45,417 nucleotides of DNA from Cysteiniphilum sp. JM-1 (GCF_008711525.1 NZ_VXKS01000021.1:1-45417), one strand, 5' to 3'; shown: positions 1 to 9,910, counted from the first letter of the stretch. A program made the numbers and translations. The notes: generated from the letters alone by a model not told the origin.

Positions 1-85
1 TTAAGTGTTGAATATTAATCATTGCCATATCTAATCACATAAAAACGTCATAAAACTACAGGATTTATCACTATTGCACAACATT

Positions 86-2245
86 TTATTTAACTCCCTG
101 AAACACAAATAGAGCCTTAGGAGCAGCCACGACTTCACCATTTAAATTTATATAGTATGCTGTTTGATCAAAACCAATATTATCTTTAACACTACGCGAA
201 GTATCAGGGAGTATTGCTTTGTACTGACCATGCATTCCACGAGAGCTTGCCTCAAGCTGGCATTTGTCATTAGCACCTTCAACGCCACCTAAATTACCAT
301 TAAAGCTCTGCATAGTTATGAATATCAGGCGTGTTTTTGCTTTAGTAATAGTAGTAGGAAGCTCAGCGCTGTCTTCACTCATATTATGCGCAGATACTTT
401 AATCTTGGCATAAAGGGGATCATTAGCATCATAATCAGTGTTAACAATAATTTGACATGATTGATCTGCTGTTAAGGTTTCTTGACAAGCTTGACTATCA
501 ATGTGCAGCACATCAGCTTGATCACTGTTAAAGGATAAGTTATTAAGATCACCTTTGCCGATGTTTTTAATCACAATTGTTGCTTTATTGTCGATGTTAT
601 TTAACTGAAGCTTGGTTAATGCTGTGCCATCGATTGTTTGAAACTGTGCTTGTCCTTTCTCTCTTTCAATGACTGAAAATACGGCACTATGATTGTTATC
701 AAGATTGGTGTAAATAGTTCCATCTTGAGCCTTAGCATATAGAGTAAATTCATAGGTGCCTGCCTGTGTATCTGGGTTAATGGTCATTATCGGCATCTCA
801 CAGCTTTGCTGAGGTGCTAATCCCGTTTCGCTTAAGCTAAGACAATTGGTTGAATTAGATAAAGAGTGATCAATATTCTTGTCACCAACTCGCTGCACTT
901 GATACGCACCTTGTGTTGATGCTGTCGCTGGATACCAGTTGAAATTACCATTGTTGGTGATATGTGTTGAGACTTCAATGCTTTGGTCTGTTATCTCAAA
1001 AGGATTGTTATCATTGATTGCAGATAATGTAATGCTGGTATTGACAACGCTTACTGGAATATTCATTGTCTCAGTTATGCTATGATCGTGTGTATATTCA
1101 ATGATTAATTCACCTTGACCTTTTGCCGATGCTTGTGCATTAAGCATAATCATGGCATCAGATAATGGGGCAATGTCTTTGATATTTGCCGTAAGGTTAA
1201 CGTCTGAAATATCGCCTGTGATGTCTATGTGATTGATTTTAATTGGGTTGTTAGAGGTATTCTTTAGCGTGACTGTATTACTATTTGCTTGTGTGAAATG
1301 GATATTAGATTGATCACTAACAAGTACACGCTTATCATAGGCTAATGCAATATTCGTTTTAGCAATATTGCTGGCATCAATGTTAAGAAGATGACCCTTG
1401 TTAATATTATCTATAAGTTGTGCTTGATGAGTTTCATCTTCAAGGGCAGTTTTTAATTTAACTGGGTCAAGTTGCAAAGTGATAATGCCAGTTTCATCAG
1501 GCAAAATATTTTTCTCATCATCGACGATTTGATGATGTGCATTTAGTTGCTTTTTTGTCGCCTCATCTAACAGATCGATAAACCATTTGCTATCATCATC
1601 TTCAGCAATATTTAATACCACGCGATTTATTGCTTTATCTGAAATATTTTTAAAAACGACATCAATTTGACCGTTACTATGAATGGTAATCGGTGTAACA
1701 CTTGCTTTAGCTAATGATTGTGCTGTTGCGATATCTTCTTGTTTAATAAAATTGCCTTGGTAATGCAGCACTTTGTTTTCAATATTTTCCACTTCGATAA
1801 TTAAGTTAAGTTCTTGATCAAGAAGTGTTTGCGAGCCGGTGTAGATGGTTTCAATATTAAGCACACAGCTGTCATTAGCAGTTAATGTTGTTTGTGTGAC
1901 TGAACCATCATCATTGGTGATAAGACAGCTTTTTTCTGATTTATCAGCCACATATTTCAATGTAAGACCATCAATTTGTGGGTCAATATGTGCGCCTATT
2001 ACTTTAACATTGTCCTGTTGTGGATCATTTAAACCAGTCATCAGGTTATAAGTGGTTTCGGTGCTTAGACGTTGCTTGTTGATACCAACCCCTTGGGCTT
2101 TAATGCTTGAGGCAGGCGCTAATAAAGTTTCATTGTTAAGTTTAGTGCTGCCAATGATTAAATATGGTAAACCCCCAGCTATGCTGGGGTGACTCTCAAA
2201 GGTTTGACCGTTGAGGCGGTCGTAATATCCTTTTGTTTGGATCAA
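86..2245 (-). pseudogene. Surface/secreted repeat protein, C-terminal part, cut by IS200-like element
   Basis: This is the distal part of a large envelope protein gene. Roughly the first 26 codons (to about base 2168) come from the inserted element; the native sequence begins near PYLIIGSTK. The body is a series of beta-rich modules with phrases such as KNTSNNPIKI, NISDKAINR and KNIGKGDLNN, which resemble Ig-like 'choice-of-anchor' repeats of exported proteins, with paired cysteines (NCLSL...QQSCEM; SQACQETL...DQSCQI). The last 80 residues (IFITMQSFNGNLGGVEGAND..C...YKAILPD) look like the start of a DUF1554-type surface domain, which seems cut short at the stop. No signal peptide is left because the 5' end lies beyond the insertion and is itself lost. 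Both halves remain in one reading frame across the insertion, so it was probably recent. Function is unknown; adhesion or a surface role is a guess. Confidence 0.7.
2174..2190 (+). repeat. IS200-like left-end hairpin
   Basis: CCCCAGC-TAT-GCTGGGG is a perfect 7-bp stem with a 3-base loop, lying just inside the left junction with the split surface-protein gene. In this family the single-strand hairpin is the transposase recognition site. Confidence 0.8.
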
Positions 2246-2285
2246 CAGACAAAAGGAAAAAGAACCAATCAGAGACTACAAAAGT

Positions 2286-2699
2286 TTGTCGCATACGAAA
2301 TGGGATTGCAAGTACCATGTTGTATTTATTCCGAAGCGACGCAAGAAGGTTATTTATGGGTCATTAAGAAAATATTTGGGCAAACTACTGCATGAGTTAG
2401 CTCAAATGAAAGGTGTTGAAATAGTTGAGGGTCATTTGATGCGTGATCATGTGCATATGTGTTTAAGTATTCCGCCAAAATATTCAGTCTCTAATGTTGT
2501 GGGTTTTATGAAGGGGAAAAGTGCCATTCAAATAGCAAGACAGTATATGGGCAAAAAGAGGAATTTCACGGGTGAGAATTTTTGGGCACGAGGCTATTTT
2601 GTATCAACAGTTGGTTTGGATGAGGAAGTTGTAAAGCAGTACATCCGAAATCAAGAAAAAGAGGATGAACACTATGAGCAACTGACACTTGGTCTATAG
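2286..2699 (+). CDS. tnpA: IS200-family Y1 transposase TnpA
   Basis: 137-residue single-domain HUH/Y1 transposase that would cut and join single-stranded DNA at the element's hairpins. The N-terminal block (TKWDCKYHVVFIPKRRKK) is typical of the family. The metal-binding HxH is at residues 55-57 (DHVHM) and the presumed nucleophile is Tyr119 (KQYIRNQEKED). Length is normal for the family, so the gene appears intact. The best-aligned start is a TTG with no good ribosome site; weak initiation is common for IS200 transposases. It runs opposite to the surface-protein gene it splits. Confidence 0.92.
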   Translation: MSHTKWDCKYHVVFIPKRRKKVIYGSLRKYLGKLLHELAQMKGVEIVEGHLMRDHVHMCLSIPPKYSVSNVVGFMKGKSAIQIARQYMGKKRNFTGENFWARGYFVSTVGLDEEVVKQYIRNQEKEDEHYEQLTLGL

Positions 2700-3382
2700 C
2701 GCTTTGAGCGCTTCATCTTTATCAGCCCCTTAGAGGGGCTAACAAAAATAAGCCCCCGGCTCTGCCGGTGGTAATTTAACTGTGATAGTACATTAAGATC
2801 CACAAGCTCACTTGTATCTGCTTCAGGATCATTAATATCGACAACCTTGATATTGAGTGTTTCTGTATCTGTACTTGAGTCACCCCATTGAATGATCAAG
2901 TTGTTAAGCAGGCTTTTATTGGCTAAATCAACCCCTGAGATATCAAGCTTGGCAACACAAGGCGAGCTAATCATATTACCAATTTGGCAACTGTTTTCAA
3001 CACTGGTATCTAATGTGTATGGCATGTCAAAGGGTAGTTTAAAGCCGTAGAGCACTTTGGCTTCAACAGGCGAAAGTACTACATAAATTGAGGCATCTTT
3101 ACCTGAAACAAAAGCATTTGGTGTATGTGTTGCATCAACAAAAATCCCGTTATCGCTGTAGTTTGGTAAAGTGATTTCGGTATTTGTGTTGCTGTTATTA
3201 ATAACTAACTTAAACGGTTGGACAACTTGGGAGATGGCAATTTCTGGATTAACTACTAGCGAGCAGCTTGCTTTAGGTGCAACAACATTACCACTTAAGC
3301 ATGATGAGCTTTCTAAAATGCTGATCTGGTTAGTGATGTCTTTGCCTGTTGCATCGTAAATTTTATAATCACTAGCAAGCAT
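2672..3382 (-). pseudogene. Surface/secreted repeat protein, upstream part, split by IS and lacking its 5' end
   Basis: This is the segment of the same surface-protein gene lying 5' of the IS200-like element. Native sequence runs from about base 3418 down to about 2777 (...VDLNVLSQLN); the final ~30 codons (YHRQSRGL...) are insertion-sequence DNA. The frame is open upstream of the first ATG (KFINTGDVNFKPSMLASDY), and NTGDVNF is a typical mid-repeat phrase, so the ATG at 3382 is not the real start. No signal peptide is present, so the original N-terminus has been deleted. Cysteine pairs (SSSCLSG...KASCSL; ENSCQI...SSPCVA) match the style of the downstream part. It is not expected to give an exported product. 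Confidence 0.7.
2698..2771 (+). repeat. IS200-like right-end hairpins
   Basis: Three hairpins follow the transposase stop: AGCGCT-TTG-AGCGCT (2698-2712, overlapping the stop codon), AGCCCCT-TAG-AGGGGCT (2724-2740), and CCCCCGGC-TCT-GCCGGTGG (2753-2771, one mismatch). The last is the expected right-end transposase site; the first two may insulate or terminate transcription, although no T-run follows. Confidence 0.65.
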
Positions 3383-3410
3383 TGAGGGCTTAAAATTAAC
3401 ATCTCCAGTA

Positions 3411-3881
3411 TTGATAAATTTAATTAATGATGAAGAATGGCTCGTTAAAATGCGCTTACAAACGACGCATAAGCTATATGCTAGTGAACAGTATCTTAAA
3501 ACACATCCAGCGATTAATGATTTACAAGACTTAAAAAAACATATTTGTATTTATAATAACTTATTACCGACGAAATCATGGTTGCTACAAGATGAGCAAA
3601 ATAAGCCAAATGAACACGCCGTTACATTTGAGCAAAGCATAGGTTGTGATGCGGTTATTATGCAGTATAAGTTAACAAAAATAGGCTATGGAGTGAGCTT
3701 GATTCCAGAGTCGGTTGTAAAATCAGATCATCAAACACTGGTGAATATATTACCTAACTTATCGAGTAAACCATTTACAACATATCTGCTTGTGAATAGT
3801 GAATCCTATAAAAATCCGATCATTAAAAAAGTTATTACGGCAATGATTGATACTTTAAATAATCTAGAATATTGGGGGTGA
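3411..3881 (+). pseudogene. LysR-type transcriptional regulator, C-terminal fragment
   Basis: 156 residues matching only the distal effector-binding domain of LysR regulators: VLINLINDEEWLVKMRL followed by LYASEQYLKTHPAI is the usual 'LVaRrL...LYAs..YL' block, and KIGYGVSLIPESVV is the usual 'GiallP..lv' block near the end. The entire helix-turn-helix domain and the first half of the effector domain are absent. Recognisable homology begins at about base 3408, exactly where homology to the oppositely oriented surface protein also begins. The TTG at 3411 is only the first possible start. It is best read as a broken gene unable to bind DNA. Confidence 0.75.
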
Positions 3882-3936
3882 TTAGGGTGCTAAATGACAG
3901 AAGTCAGTAACCCACCATATCTATTGTGATGAGACC

Positions 3937-6342
3937 TTAAGAAGGTCGTCGCATATTTTTAAATTGAATGTCCAATTGTGGAAAAGGAATATCGATATTA
4001 TGGACTTTAAAGGCTGCAAAGATCTCGTGTCGGAGACTATCTTCTGCTTTGCTTTGCTCAAGCTTATTAACAAATGCCTTAAGGACAAAAATAAGTGCTG
4101 AGTCGCCAAAGTCATTAAATTTCACCGATGGCTTAGGATCATCAAAGACATACTGATTATTCTCAGCGACTTGTAATAGGATATTTCTCACCTCTTCAGG
4201 ATTACTGTTATAGCCAACGCCAATACTAATGCTAGCGCGGCTTAAAGGATTAATGGTTTCATTGCTTAATTTATCATTGATCAAAAGGCTATTCGGGATG
4301 ACTAGGGTGTTTTTATCAAAGGTTTCGATAATGGTTGTGCGAATATTGATGTGTTTAACAAATCCTAGATCATTACCGCAATGCACCATATCGCCAACCT
4401 TAATAGGGCGCTCAATCAGCAGAATAAACCCTGAGAAAAAGTTTTTGATGACATCTTGTAGTGCAAAACCAATACCAATCGATAAGCCACTGATGATAAA
4501 AGTTAATGCATGTGTGCTAACACCCATGGCGTAAATAAGAATAACAATCGCAAAAATAAAGACCAGATAGTTAAGACATTTATCAAGCGCATATTTTGTG
4601 CCAGCTTCTATGGTTAAATAATGAATAATCAGGCGTTGAATCATCCATTTAATAATCAATAAAGCCACGTAGCAAATCAGAAAAATAGCCAATGCGTTGA
4701 AAATATGTATAACAGAAAAAATCTGATTGTCACTGATAGGAAAAGGTGTCGTAAAAAGATAAACCATCATCGCATTTAACTCATTCGCTTCAACACCCCA
4801 TAATAGGGTAATAAGAAGTAGCGCAGACATATAGCTAATAATAATGCCAATGAGCTTTAACCAGTGATAGACAACAATCGCATGGGCTTTGGTATGCTTT
4901 TTATGTGGGGTAATACGCTGAAGTTTAAATGCACTTAATGGTGTTAATAAAAAAGCAATCAAACGTGTTATTTGACTGGCAATATAAATTACCCATAAGC
5001 TTTGCAATAACTTATAAAAACCAATCGATGCTAGATTGCCAAAACCGATGAGTACCATCACAACATATAAGCTATAGAGTATGAGCAGAAAATGTAAGAC
5101 AAGTAAGCCATAGCGACTTGAATGAAAGTGGTGCGTTTTGGTGTAACTCAAATATAGCTTTATGAGTAATATGAGTTGAACAATACCTAAGATAAGCATG
5201 CAAAAAACGCGAGCGTAAGCATAGTCAATGAGAAAGGGCTCAATATTAAAGCCAAAAGCAATCGGATTTATGTGCTCTATAAAAATAATCATTGAGCTCA
5301 CTAAGGCTAAGGGGCGAACATATCGATGGCTAGATTTATTTTGAGATGCATTAAGATGTAGTAAGTTTCTGATGGTGGTGCTAAATAATACATAAAAAAT
5401 CAAGCTCAGCACCAAGGCGTTAACAGTAATATTAATAATATTAAGCGGATCTTGATCAATGAAAATAACGCAGTAGATGAGATACAACAAACATGCTGGA
5501 AAAATACTACGCGTAAATAAGTAGCTTATTTCATTGAAATAGGTAGAAAACACGCGTAAATAAATATAACGATAAACATAATGGCGCAGATAAAAGTAAA
5601 GCTTAGCTTGTAGTCGATTACGATAAGTCATATTCGCCACTAGTAACAGCAGCAATAACGCACCTAAGATCAGCTGCCCCTTGGTGGGGAAAACCAGATG
5701 ATGTTTCTTGAAATTAGTGTCATTAAAATAAGTGTTAAACTCTTTAAATGACGTTACAAATGAATGTGGTGAGATCATAAATGGCGTTGGTCTCAGCTCC
5801 TTAATATCATCGAGTAAGCGCTCATGATCGGAAAGTTTAAGCAATAGATGATTTGTTGCTTTAATGATTTCTTGTGCTTGTTGTTGTGCCTCTTTAAGCT
5901 TATTAATACCGCCATGCACACGTTTAAATAGTGCGATACCATGACTCAAATCACGAATAGATCCTGGTTGACTGGTTTCTTCAAAATGAGTCAGTTCATG
6001 ACTTAATTTATGTCTTTCATTAATCAGTTCAGTTTGATATTGATAGAATTTCTGGCGCACGAAATCTAATTGTTTGGCAAAAAAGGCATATTGTTTTTGG
6101 CTAATATCAGGCTCATATATCCTAAGCTTAATATCGTGTAACAGTGTTTGTGTCATGTGTAAATCAGTATTAAAAGCAGTTAATAAGGCATCATAATGCG
6201 CTGCCATCATCGTTGGTTGATTGTTATCTTCAAGTTGTTGCGCAAATGCTACATGTGAGAAAAAAATAAGTAGAAATGCAGCAGTAAGTCCACGACAAAA
6301 CATACGCCAGAGGCGAAAGCATAGAACGTGAGCTAATTGCAT
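3937..6342 (-). CDS. Large MscS-family mechanosensitive channel
   Basis: About 801 residues from the ATG at 6342; an upstream ATG at 6393 would overlap the preceding gene by 38 bases and hide the signal sequence, so 6342 is preferred although neither has a clear ribosome site. Order: a signal sequence ending near SHVAFAQQ, a ~190-residue helical periplasmic domain, a run of many membrane spans, then the MscS core in the last ~185 residues. The pore-lining helix and beta-domain entrance read SGLSIGIGFALQDVIKN followed by FSGFILLIERPIKVGD, diagnostic of the family. The size places it with the long multi-span MscS relatives rather than the 286-residue MscS. Expected role: inner-membrane release of solutes under hypo-osmotic shock. 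It lies 13 bases behind the CoA-transferase gene and may be co-transcribed with it. Confidence 0.88.
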   Translation of the reverse strand: MQLAHVLCFRLWRMFCRGLTAAFLLIFFSHVAFAQQLEDNNQPTMMAAHYDALLTAFNTDLHMTQTLLHDIKLRIYEPDISQKQYAFFAKQLDFVRQKFYQYQTELINERHKLSHELTHFEETSQPGSIRDLSHGIALFKRVHGGINKLKEAQQQAQEIIKATNHLLLKLSDHERLLDDIKELRPTPFMISPHSFVTSFKEFNTYFNDTNFKKHHLVFPTKGQLILGALLLLLLVANMTYRNRLQAKLYFYLRHYVYRYIYLRVFSTYFNEISYLFTRSIFPACLLYLIYCVIFIDQDPLNIINITVNALVLSLIFYVLFSTTIRNLLHLNASQNKSSHRYVRPLALVSSMIIFIEHINPIAFGFNIEPFLIDYAYARVFCMLILGIVQLILLIKLYLSYTKTHHFHSSRYGLLVLHFLLILYSLYVVMVLIGFGNLASIGFYKLLQSLWVIYIASQITRLIAFLLTPLSAFKLQRITPHKKHTKAHAIVVYHWLKLIGIIISYMSALLLITLLWGVEANELNAMMVYLFTTPFPISDNQIFSVIHIFNALAIFLICYVALLIIKWMIQRLIIHYLTIEAGTKYALDKCLNYLVFIFAIVILIYAMGVSTHALTFIISGLSIGIGFALQDVIKNFFSGFILLIERPIKVGDMVHCGNDLGFVKHINIRTTIIETFDKNTLVIPNSLLINDKLSNETINPLSRASISIGVGYNSNPEEVRNILLQVAENNQYVFDDPKPSVKFNDFGDSALIFVLKAFVNKLEQSKAEDSLRHEIFAAFKVHNIDIPFPQLDIQFKNMRRPS

Positions 6343-6355
6343 GATCAAAGAGCGA

Positions 6356-7483
6356 TTATTTAAATTCTTTCTTAATTTTGGCGCCATCAGCATTTACCTT
6401 AGGTGCTTCTTTTCTTGTGCCGGTTTCCTTATTGGTTGAGAATTTCAATGGACATCCAGGAAGCTGATATTTCCCCGCTTTGACAATCATATCACGTTCT
6501 TTAACAACCTTAAGACTAAGGGCTTGATTGACATTATTAATGGGGCCCGCGGGAACGCCGGCTTTCACAAACTTGTCATACCAGTTAGCAACAGTATCGT
6601 TACCAAGCGACTTTTCAAAGGCAGCTTTGATAAGATCGTTATGTGCTAAGCGATCTTTATTGCTCTGGCATTTAGGATCATTTTTAAGTTGATCAAGCCC
6701 CATAACGTCACAAGCAGAAGCAAAAAGCTTATCAGTTGCCGCACAAATAACAATATCATCATCCTTACATTTAAAGGTGCTAAAGGGTGAGATGTTGGGG
6801 TGTTTGTTACCAATTCGGCTGGGGATTTTATGCAACATTTTATCAGAGACGACGTCACTTTCTAAAAATGACAACATTGCATCAAACATAGCGATATCGA
6901 TTTGGCAACCTTTGCCTGTTTTCTCACGCTGATAAAGCGCTGTGGCAATTGCCGAGAAGCAATACACACCAGCAAGCATATCAGAAACTGAAGGACCTGC
7001 TTTAATTGGCGGACCATCGGGCTCACCGGTGACACTCATAAAGCCACTCATTGCTTGAATTAGCTCATCATAGGCAGGCAGCTGTGACATAGAGCCAGAT
7101 TGTCCAAAGCCTGAGATAGAGGCGAAAATTACCCGAGGATTAAGTTTACAAAGAGAATCATAATCAAGACCAAGCTTAGCCATGGTGCCAGGGCGAAAAT
7201 TCTCAACCACAACATCGGCCTGTTTGATAATGTTTTTAACAAGTGCTAAATCGTTGGGGTCTTTAAGATTAACGCCAATACTTTCTTTGCCACGATTAAC
7301 CGTTTCAAAATACATTGAAATGCCATCAATAAAGGGACCAAATTGGCGTGAATCTTCACCGACTTCTGGTCGTTCAAGTTTGATTACCCGAGCTCCTAGA
7401 TCACATAATAGCATGGTACAAAATGGTCCTGATAACACATGGGTAAAATCAGCGATTAATAATCCGTCAAATGGTTTCATCAC
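6356..7483 (-). CDS. Family III (CaiB/BaiF) CoA-transferase
   Basis: 375 residues. N-terminal ADFTHVLSGPFCTMLLCDLGA and KLERPEVGED are the signature of family III CoA-transferases; ENFRPGTMAKLGLDYDSL and FASISGFGQSG follow. Asp168 (SVSDMLAGVY) lines up with the catalytic aspartate that forms the aspartyl-CoA anhydride in formyl-CoA:oxalate CoA-transferase. The enzyme swaps CoA between a carboxylate and an acyl-CoA; the substrate cannot be read from sequence, since this family includes oxalate, carnitine, succinate and mesaconate enzymes. No oxalyl-CoA decarboxylase or acyl-CoA dehydrogenase lies beside it, so there is no contextual clue. The start codon is preceded by AAGGAG (minus strand), a good ribosome site. 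Confidence 0.88.
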   Translation of the reverse strand: MMKPFDGLLIADFTHVLSGPFCTMLLCDLGARVIKLERPEVGEDSRQFGPFIDGISMYFETVNRGKESIGVNLKDPNDLALVKNIIKQADVVVENFRPGTMAKLGLDYDSLCKLNPRVIFASISGFGQSGSMSQLPAYDELIQAMSGFMSVTGEPDGPPIKAGPSVSDMLAGVYCFSAIATALYQREKTGKGCQIDIAMFDAMLSFLESDVVSDKMLHKIPSRIGNKHPNISPFSTFKCKDDDIVICAATDKLFASACDVMGLDQLKNDPKCQSNKDRLAHNDLIKAAFEKSLGNDTVANWYDKFVKAGVPAGPINNVNQALSLKVVKERDMIVKAGKYQLPGCPLKFSTNKETGTRKEAPKVNADGAKIKKEFK

Positions 7484-7587
7484 AAACTCCTTGTTTCTTT
7501 GTTAGCTTTTGACAAGTTTGAGTATAGATAAAAAAAATTGCTTTGCTGATATTTTATATTTTAAATTTTAAATCATGCTAAGTGCTT

Positions 7588-8424
7588 TTAGATAGCGCTA
7601 GCGATCGTCTGCCCCATATTGATTTTGCCTGTGATGTTCGCTTGCCATGCGATTTTATTGCCAGGAAAAAGCGTGATAATCGTTGAGCCAAAATTAAATA
7701 AACCAATCTCATCACCTTTTTTAAAGTGTAAGTTTTGCTCAGAGTAATCAAAGTGTATCACTTTGCTGTAGTAATTAGGAGCAACTAACTTATGCCAAAC
7801 GGTTTCAATCCCTGCAACAAGCATTGCACCGACAAAAATAACGGCAATCTCACCAATAGCAGTATCAAAGTAACAAATCAGGCGCTCATTCTTGGCGAAG
7901 AGTCCATCAATGTTTTCCGCGGTTAACTCATTGACTGAGAACAATTTGCCTGGAACATAGGTCATGCGTGTCAGTTTCCCATCGATGGGCATATGCACGC
8001 GATGATAATCTGAAGGGGATAAATAAATCACCGAAAAATCAGTATAGTTTTCTTTTGCCGTGTCAGCGGCAAGTGCTTTTAATGAGAAATACTTGCCTTT
8101 GGCTTGGATTAGTTTGCCTTCGGTGATTTTTCCCGCTTGCGTGATCTTGCCATCAGCTGGCGAGATAATGCTGTTATCGCTTGGATCAATCGGGCGCGCT
8201 TCAGGTTTTAATTTGCGGGTGAAAAACTCATTAAAGCTAGTATATTCTGTCGGATCGTCTATTAATGTATCAGTTAATGTGATATTAAAACGTTTCATCG
8301 CAAGGTGAATTAATCTATTTTTAACGGTCGGGTTTTCACAATTAGCAAGCTTTCCAGCAAGGCGTGATAAACAGGCTTGTGGTAATATTTTTTGAAGCTT
8401 TAGAAATAAGGTATCTTTAAACAT
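7588..8424 (-). CDS. psd: Phosphatidylserine decarboxylase proenzyme
   Basis: 278 residues, near the usual size of the proteobacterial enzyme, which makes phosphatidylethanolamine from phosphatidylserine at the inner membrane. Visible catalytic features: Asp91 (SPADGK), His144 (YHRVHMPIDGK) and the self-cleavage site Gly-Ser-Thr at 246-248, where Ser247 would become the pyruvoyl group and split the protein into a large beta and a short alpha subunit. Here the motif reads FGST; LGST is common in relatives. The gene is divergent from sdaA with a strong hairpin between them. The neighbouring L-serine-degrading enzyme touches the same serine pool, but a functional link is only a thought. Confidence 0.95.
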   Translation of the reverse strand: MFKDTLFLKLQKILPQACLSRLAGKLANCENPTVKNRLIHLAMKRFNITLTDTLIDDPTEYTSFNEFFTRKLKPEARPIDPSDNSIISPADGKITQAGKITEGKLIQAKGKYFSLKALAADTAKENYTDFSVIYLSPSDYHRVHMPIDGKLTRMTYVPGKLFSVNELTAENIDGLFAKNERLICYFDTAIGEIAVIFVGAMLVAGIETVWHKLVAPNYYSKVIHFDYSEQNLHFKKGDEIGLFNFGSTIITLFPGNKIAWQANITGKINMGQTIASAI

Positions 8425-8446
8425 GAAGTATTAAGCGATATATTTT

Positions 8447-8483
8447 TGGCTGGCATTGTAAATTATTTTACATCTGCCAGCCA
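8447..8483. promoter_or_regulatory. Long interrupted palindrome between divergent psd and sdaA
   Basis: TGGCTGGCA (8447-8455) and TGCCAGCCA (8475-8483) are perfect 9-bp arms, and inside them TGTAAA (8457-8462) and TTTACA (8467-8472) form a second 6-bp pair around TTAT. Together this is a near-perfect 15-bp stem with a 4-base loop. It sits where the two divergent promoters must be, so it could be an operator or an mRNA leader structure. No regulator is identified. Confidence 0.5.
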
Positions 8484-8541
8484 CTGATTTATTGTAAGCA
8501 GGTTTTTTTAAGGTAAATGGGCTTTTTTTAAGGGTGAGTTT

Positions 8542-9906
8542 ATGAATATTAGTATTTTTGATTTGTTTTCTATTGGCGTTGGGCCATCATCATCACACAC
8601 GGTGGGTCCAATGCGTGCAGCCTTTCGGTTTTTACAAAAACATCAAGCTGCATTACAAGAGACTAAGCGTTTTACGATTGAACTTTTTGGTTCATTAGCA
8701 CTCACAGGAAAAGGGCATAAAACAGATTATGCCTGTATTTTGGGATCGGCAGGCTTTGAGCCGCATAGTATTGATATTAATGCGGCTGCACTTTGTTATG
8801 ATCAGATGCTTAAAAGCAAAAAGATGAAATTATTGGGATCTTATGAGATTGATTTCGATTATACGACTGATTTGATATTTCATTATAATGAAGCGCTGCC
8901 AGAGCATGCTAATGGTATGTTGTTTACACTATGGAATGCGCAAGGTGAAAAGCTTGACACATTGAAGTATTTCTCAGTTGGTGGCGGCTTTATCTTAGAT
9001 GAGCATGAAATGCATCGGCATAATGATCCAGCTCCTGTTGATGCGCATGCCGTACCTTATCCATTTGCAACGGCTAAAGAGCTATTGGATCTGTGTGAAA
9101 AACATCAGATGAGTATTGCCGATTTAATGATGGCAAATGAATGTGCGCTACGTGATAAACGTGAAGTTGAGGAAGGGGTGTTAGCAATCTGGCAGGTGAT
9201 GGATCAATCCATTGAAAAAGGTTTACAAACAGATGGTGAGTTACCCGGCGGGCTTAAGGTTAAGCGGCGCGCGTATAAACTTAAAAAACGTTTAGAGGAA
9301 TCGCGTTTAGATATTAAAGACCTTAATTGGCTTAATGTTTTTGCCATTGCGGTTAATGAAGAGAATGCTGCCGGTGGCAAGGTGGTCACAGCGCCTACGA
9401 ATGGTGCGGCAGGCGTGATTCCTGCAGTGTTAAAACATCATGTGTTAAGTCATCCCTTTACCAGTAAAAAAGAGATTATCGATTATTTATTAACAACGGC
9501 TGCGATTGGTATTTTATTTAAAAAAGGGGCGTCTATTTCCGCGGCTGAAGTAGGTTGCCAAGGTGAGGTTGGTGTCGCCTGTTCAATGGCAGCAGCGGGG
9601 CTTTGCGCGATTCTAGGTGGCAGTGTTGAGCAAGTCGAAAATGCCGCTGAGATGGGCATGGAGCATAATTTGGGTTTGACTTGTGATCCGATTGGTGGCT
9701 TGGTGCAAATTCCGTGTATTGAGAGAAATGCCATGGGTGCGGTGCAAGCAGTCAATGGTGCCAAGCTTTCACTGCTAGGTGATGGTGAGCATCATGTAAG
9801 CTTAGATCAAGTAATTCAAACAATGAAAGAAACAGGTAAAGACATGTCTACCAAATACAAAGAAACATCTCTTGGTGGCTTGGCAGTCAACCTGCCAGCG
9901 TGTTAA
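8542..9906 (+). CDS. sdaA: L-serine dehydratase (iron-sulfur, single-chain)
   Basis: 454 residues, the size of SdaA/SdaB. It converts L-serine to pyruvate and ammonia in the cytoplasm. The start ([21 protein letters not shown]) is the beta-domain signature with the SSSHT substrate loop; the alpha domain carries [12 protein letters not shown] and the cysteines expected to hold the [4Fe-4S] cluster ([34 protein letters not shown]). The start is ATG at 8542 after AAGGGTGAG. The gene is followed 4 bases later by rlmJ and likely co-transcribed with it. Confidence 0.96.
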   Translation: MNISIFDLFSIGVGPSSSHTVGPMRAAFRFLQKHQAALQETKRFTIELFGSLALTGKGHKTDYACILGSAGFEPHSIDINAAALCYDQMLKSKKMKLLGSYEIDFDYTTDLIFHYNEALPEHANGMLFTLWNAQGEKLDTLKYFSVGGGFILDEHEMHRHNDPAPVDAHAVPYPFATAKELLDLCEKHQMSIADLMMANECALRDKREVEEGVLAIWQVMDQSIEKGLQTDGELPGGLKVKRRAYKLKKRLEESRLDIKDLNWLNVFAIAVNEENAAGGKVVTAPTNGAAGVIPAVLKHHVLSHPFTSKKEIIDYLLTTAAIGILFKKGASISAAEVGCQGEVGVACSMAAAGLCAILGGSVEQVENAAEMGMEHNLGLTCDPIGGLVQIPCIERNAMGAVQAVNGAKLSLLGDGEHHVSLDQVIQTMKETGKDMSTKYKETSLGGLAVNLPAC

Positions 9907-9910
9907 GCCT

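Larger units (their letters stand above)
2168..2776 (+). mobile_element. IS200/IS605-family insertion sequence (IS200-like, tnpA only)
   Basis: About 0.6 kb with one Y1 transposase gene, no tnpB, and subterminal hairpins at both ends instead of terminal inverted repeats, which is the layout of IS200-type elements. The interrupted gene resumes in frame on either side (minus-strand protein ...VLSQLN | YLIIGS...), which fixes the ends to within about 10 bases. Exact cleavage sites cannot be set by eye because this family makes no target duplication. Confidence 0.85.

Noticed and set aside
1-85. Possible continuation of the DUF1554-like domain past the stop at base 86
   Set aside because: Other frames close quickly and show no matching residues in the 85 bases available.
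2724-2740. Hairpin after tnpA considered as an intrinsic terminator
   Set aside because: No T-run follows on either strand; it fits better as part of the IS200-like right end.
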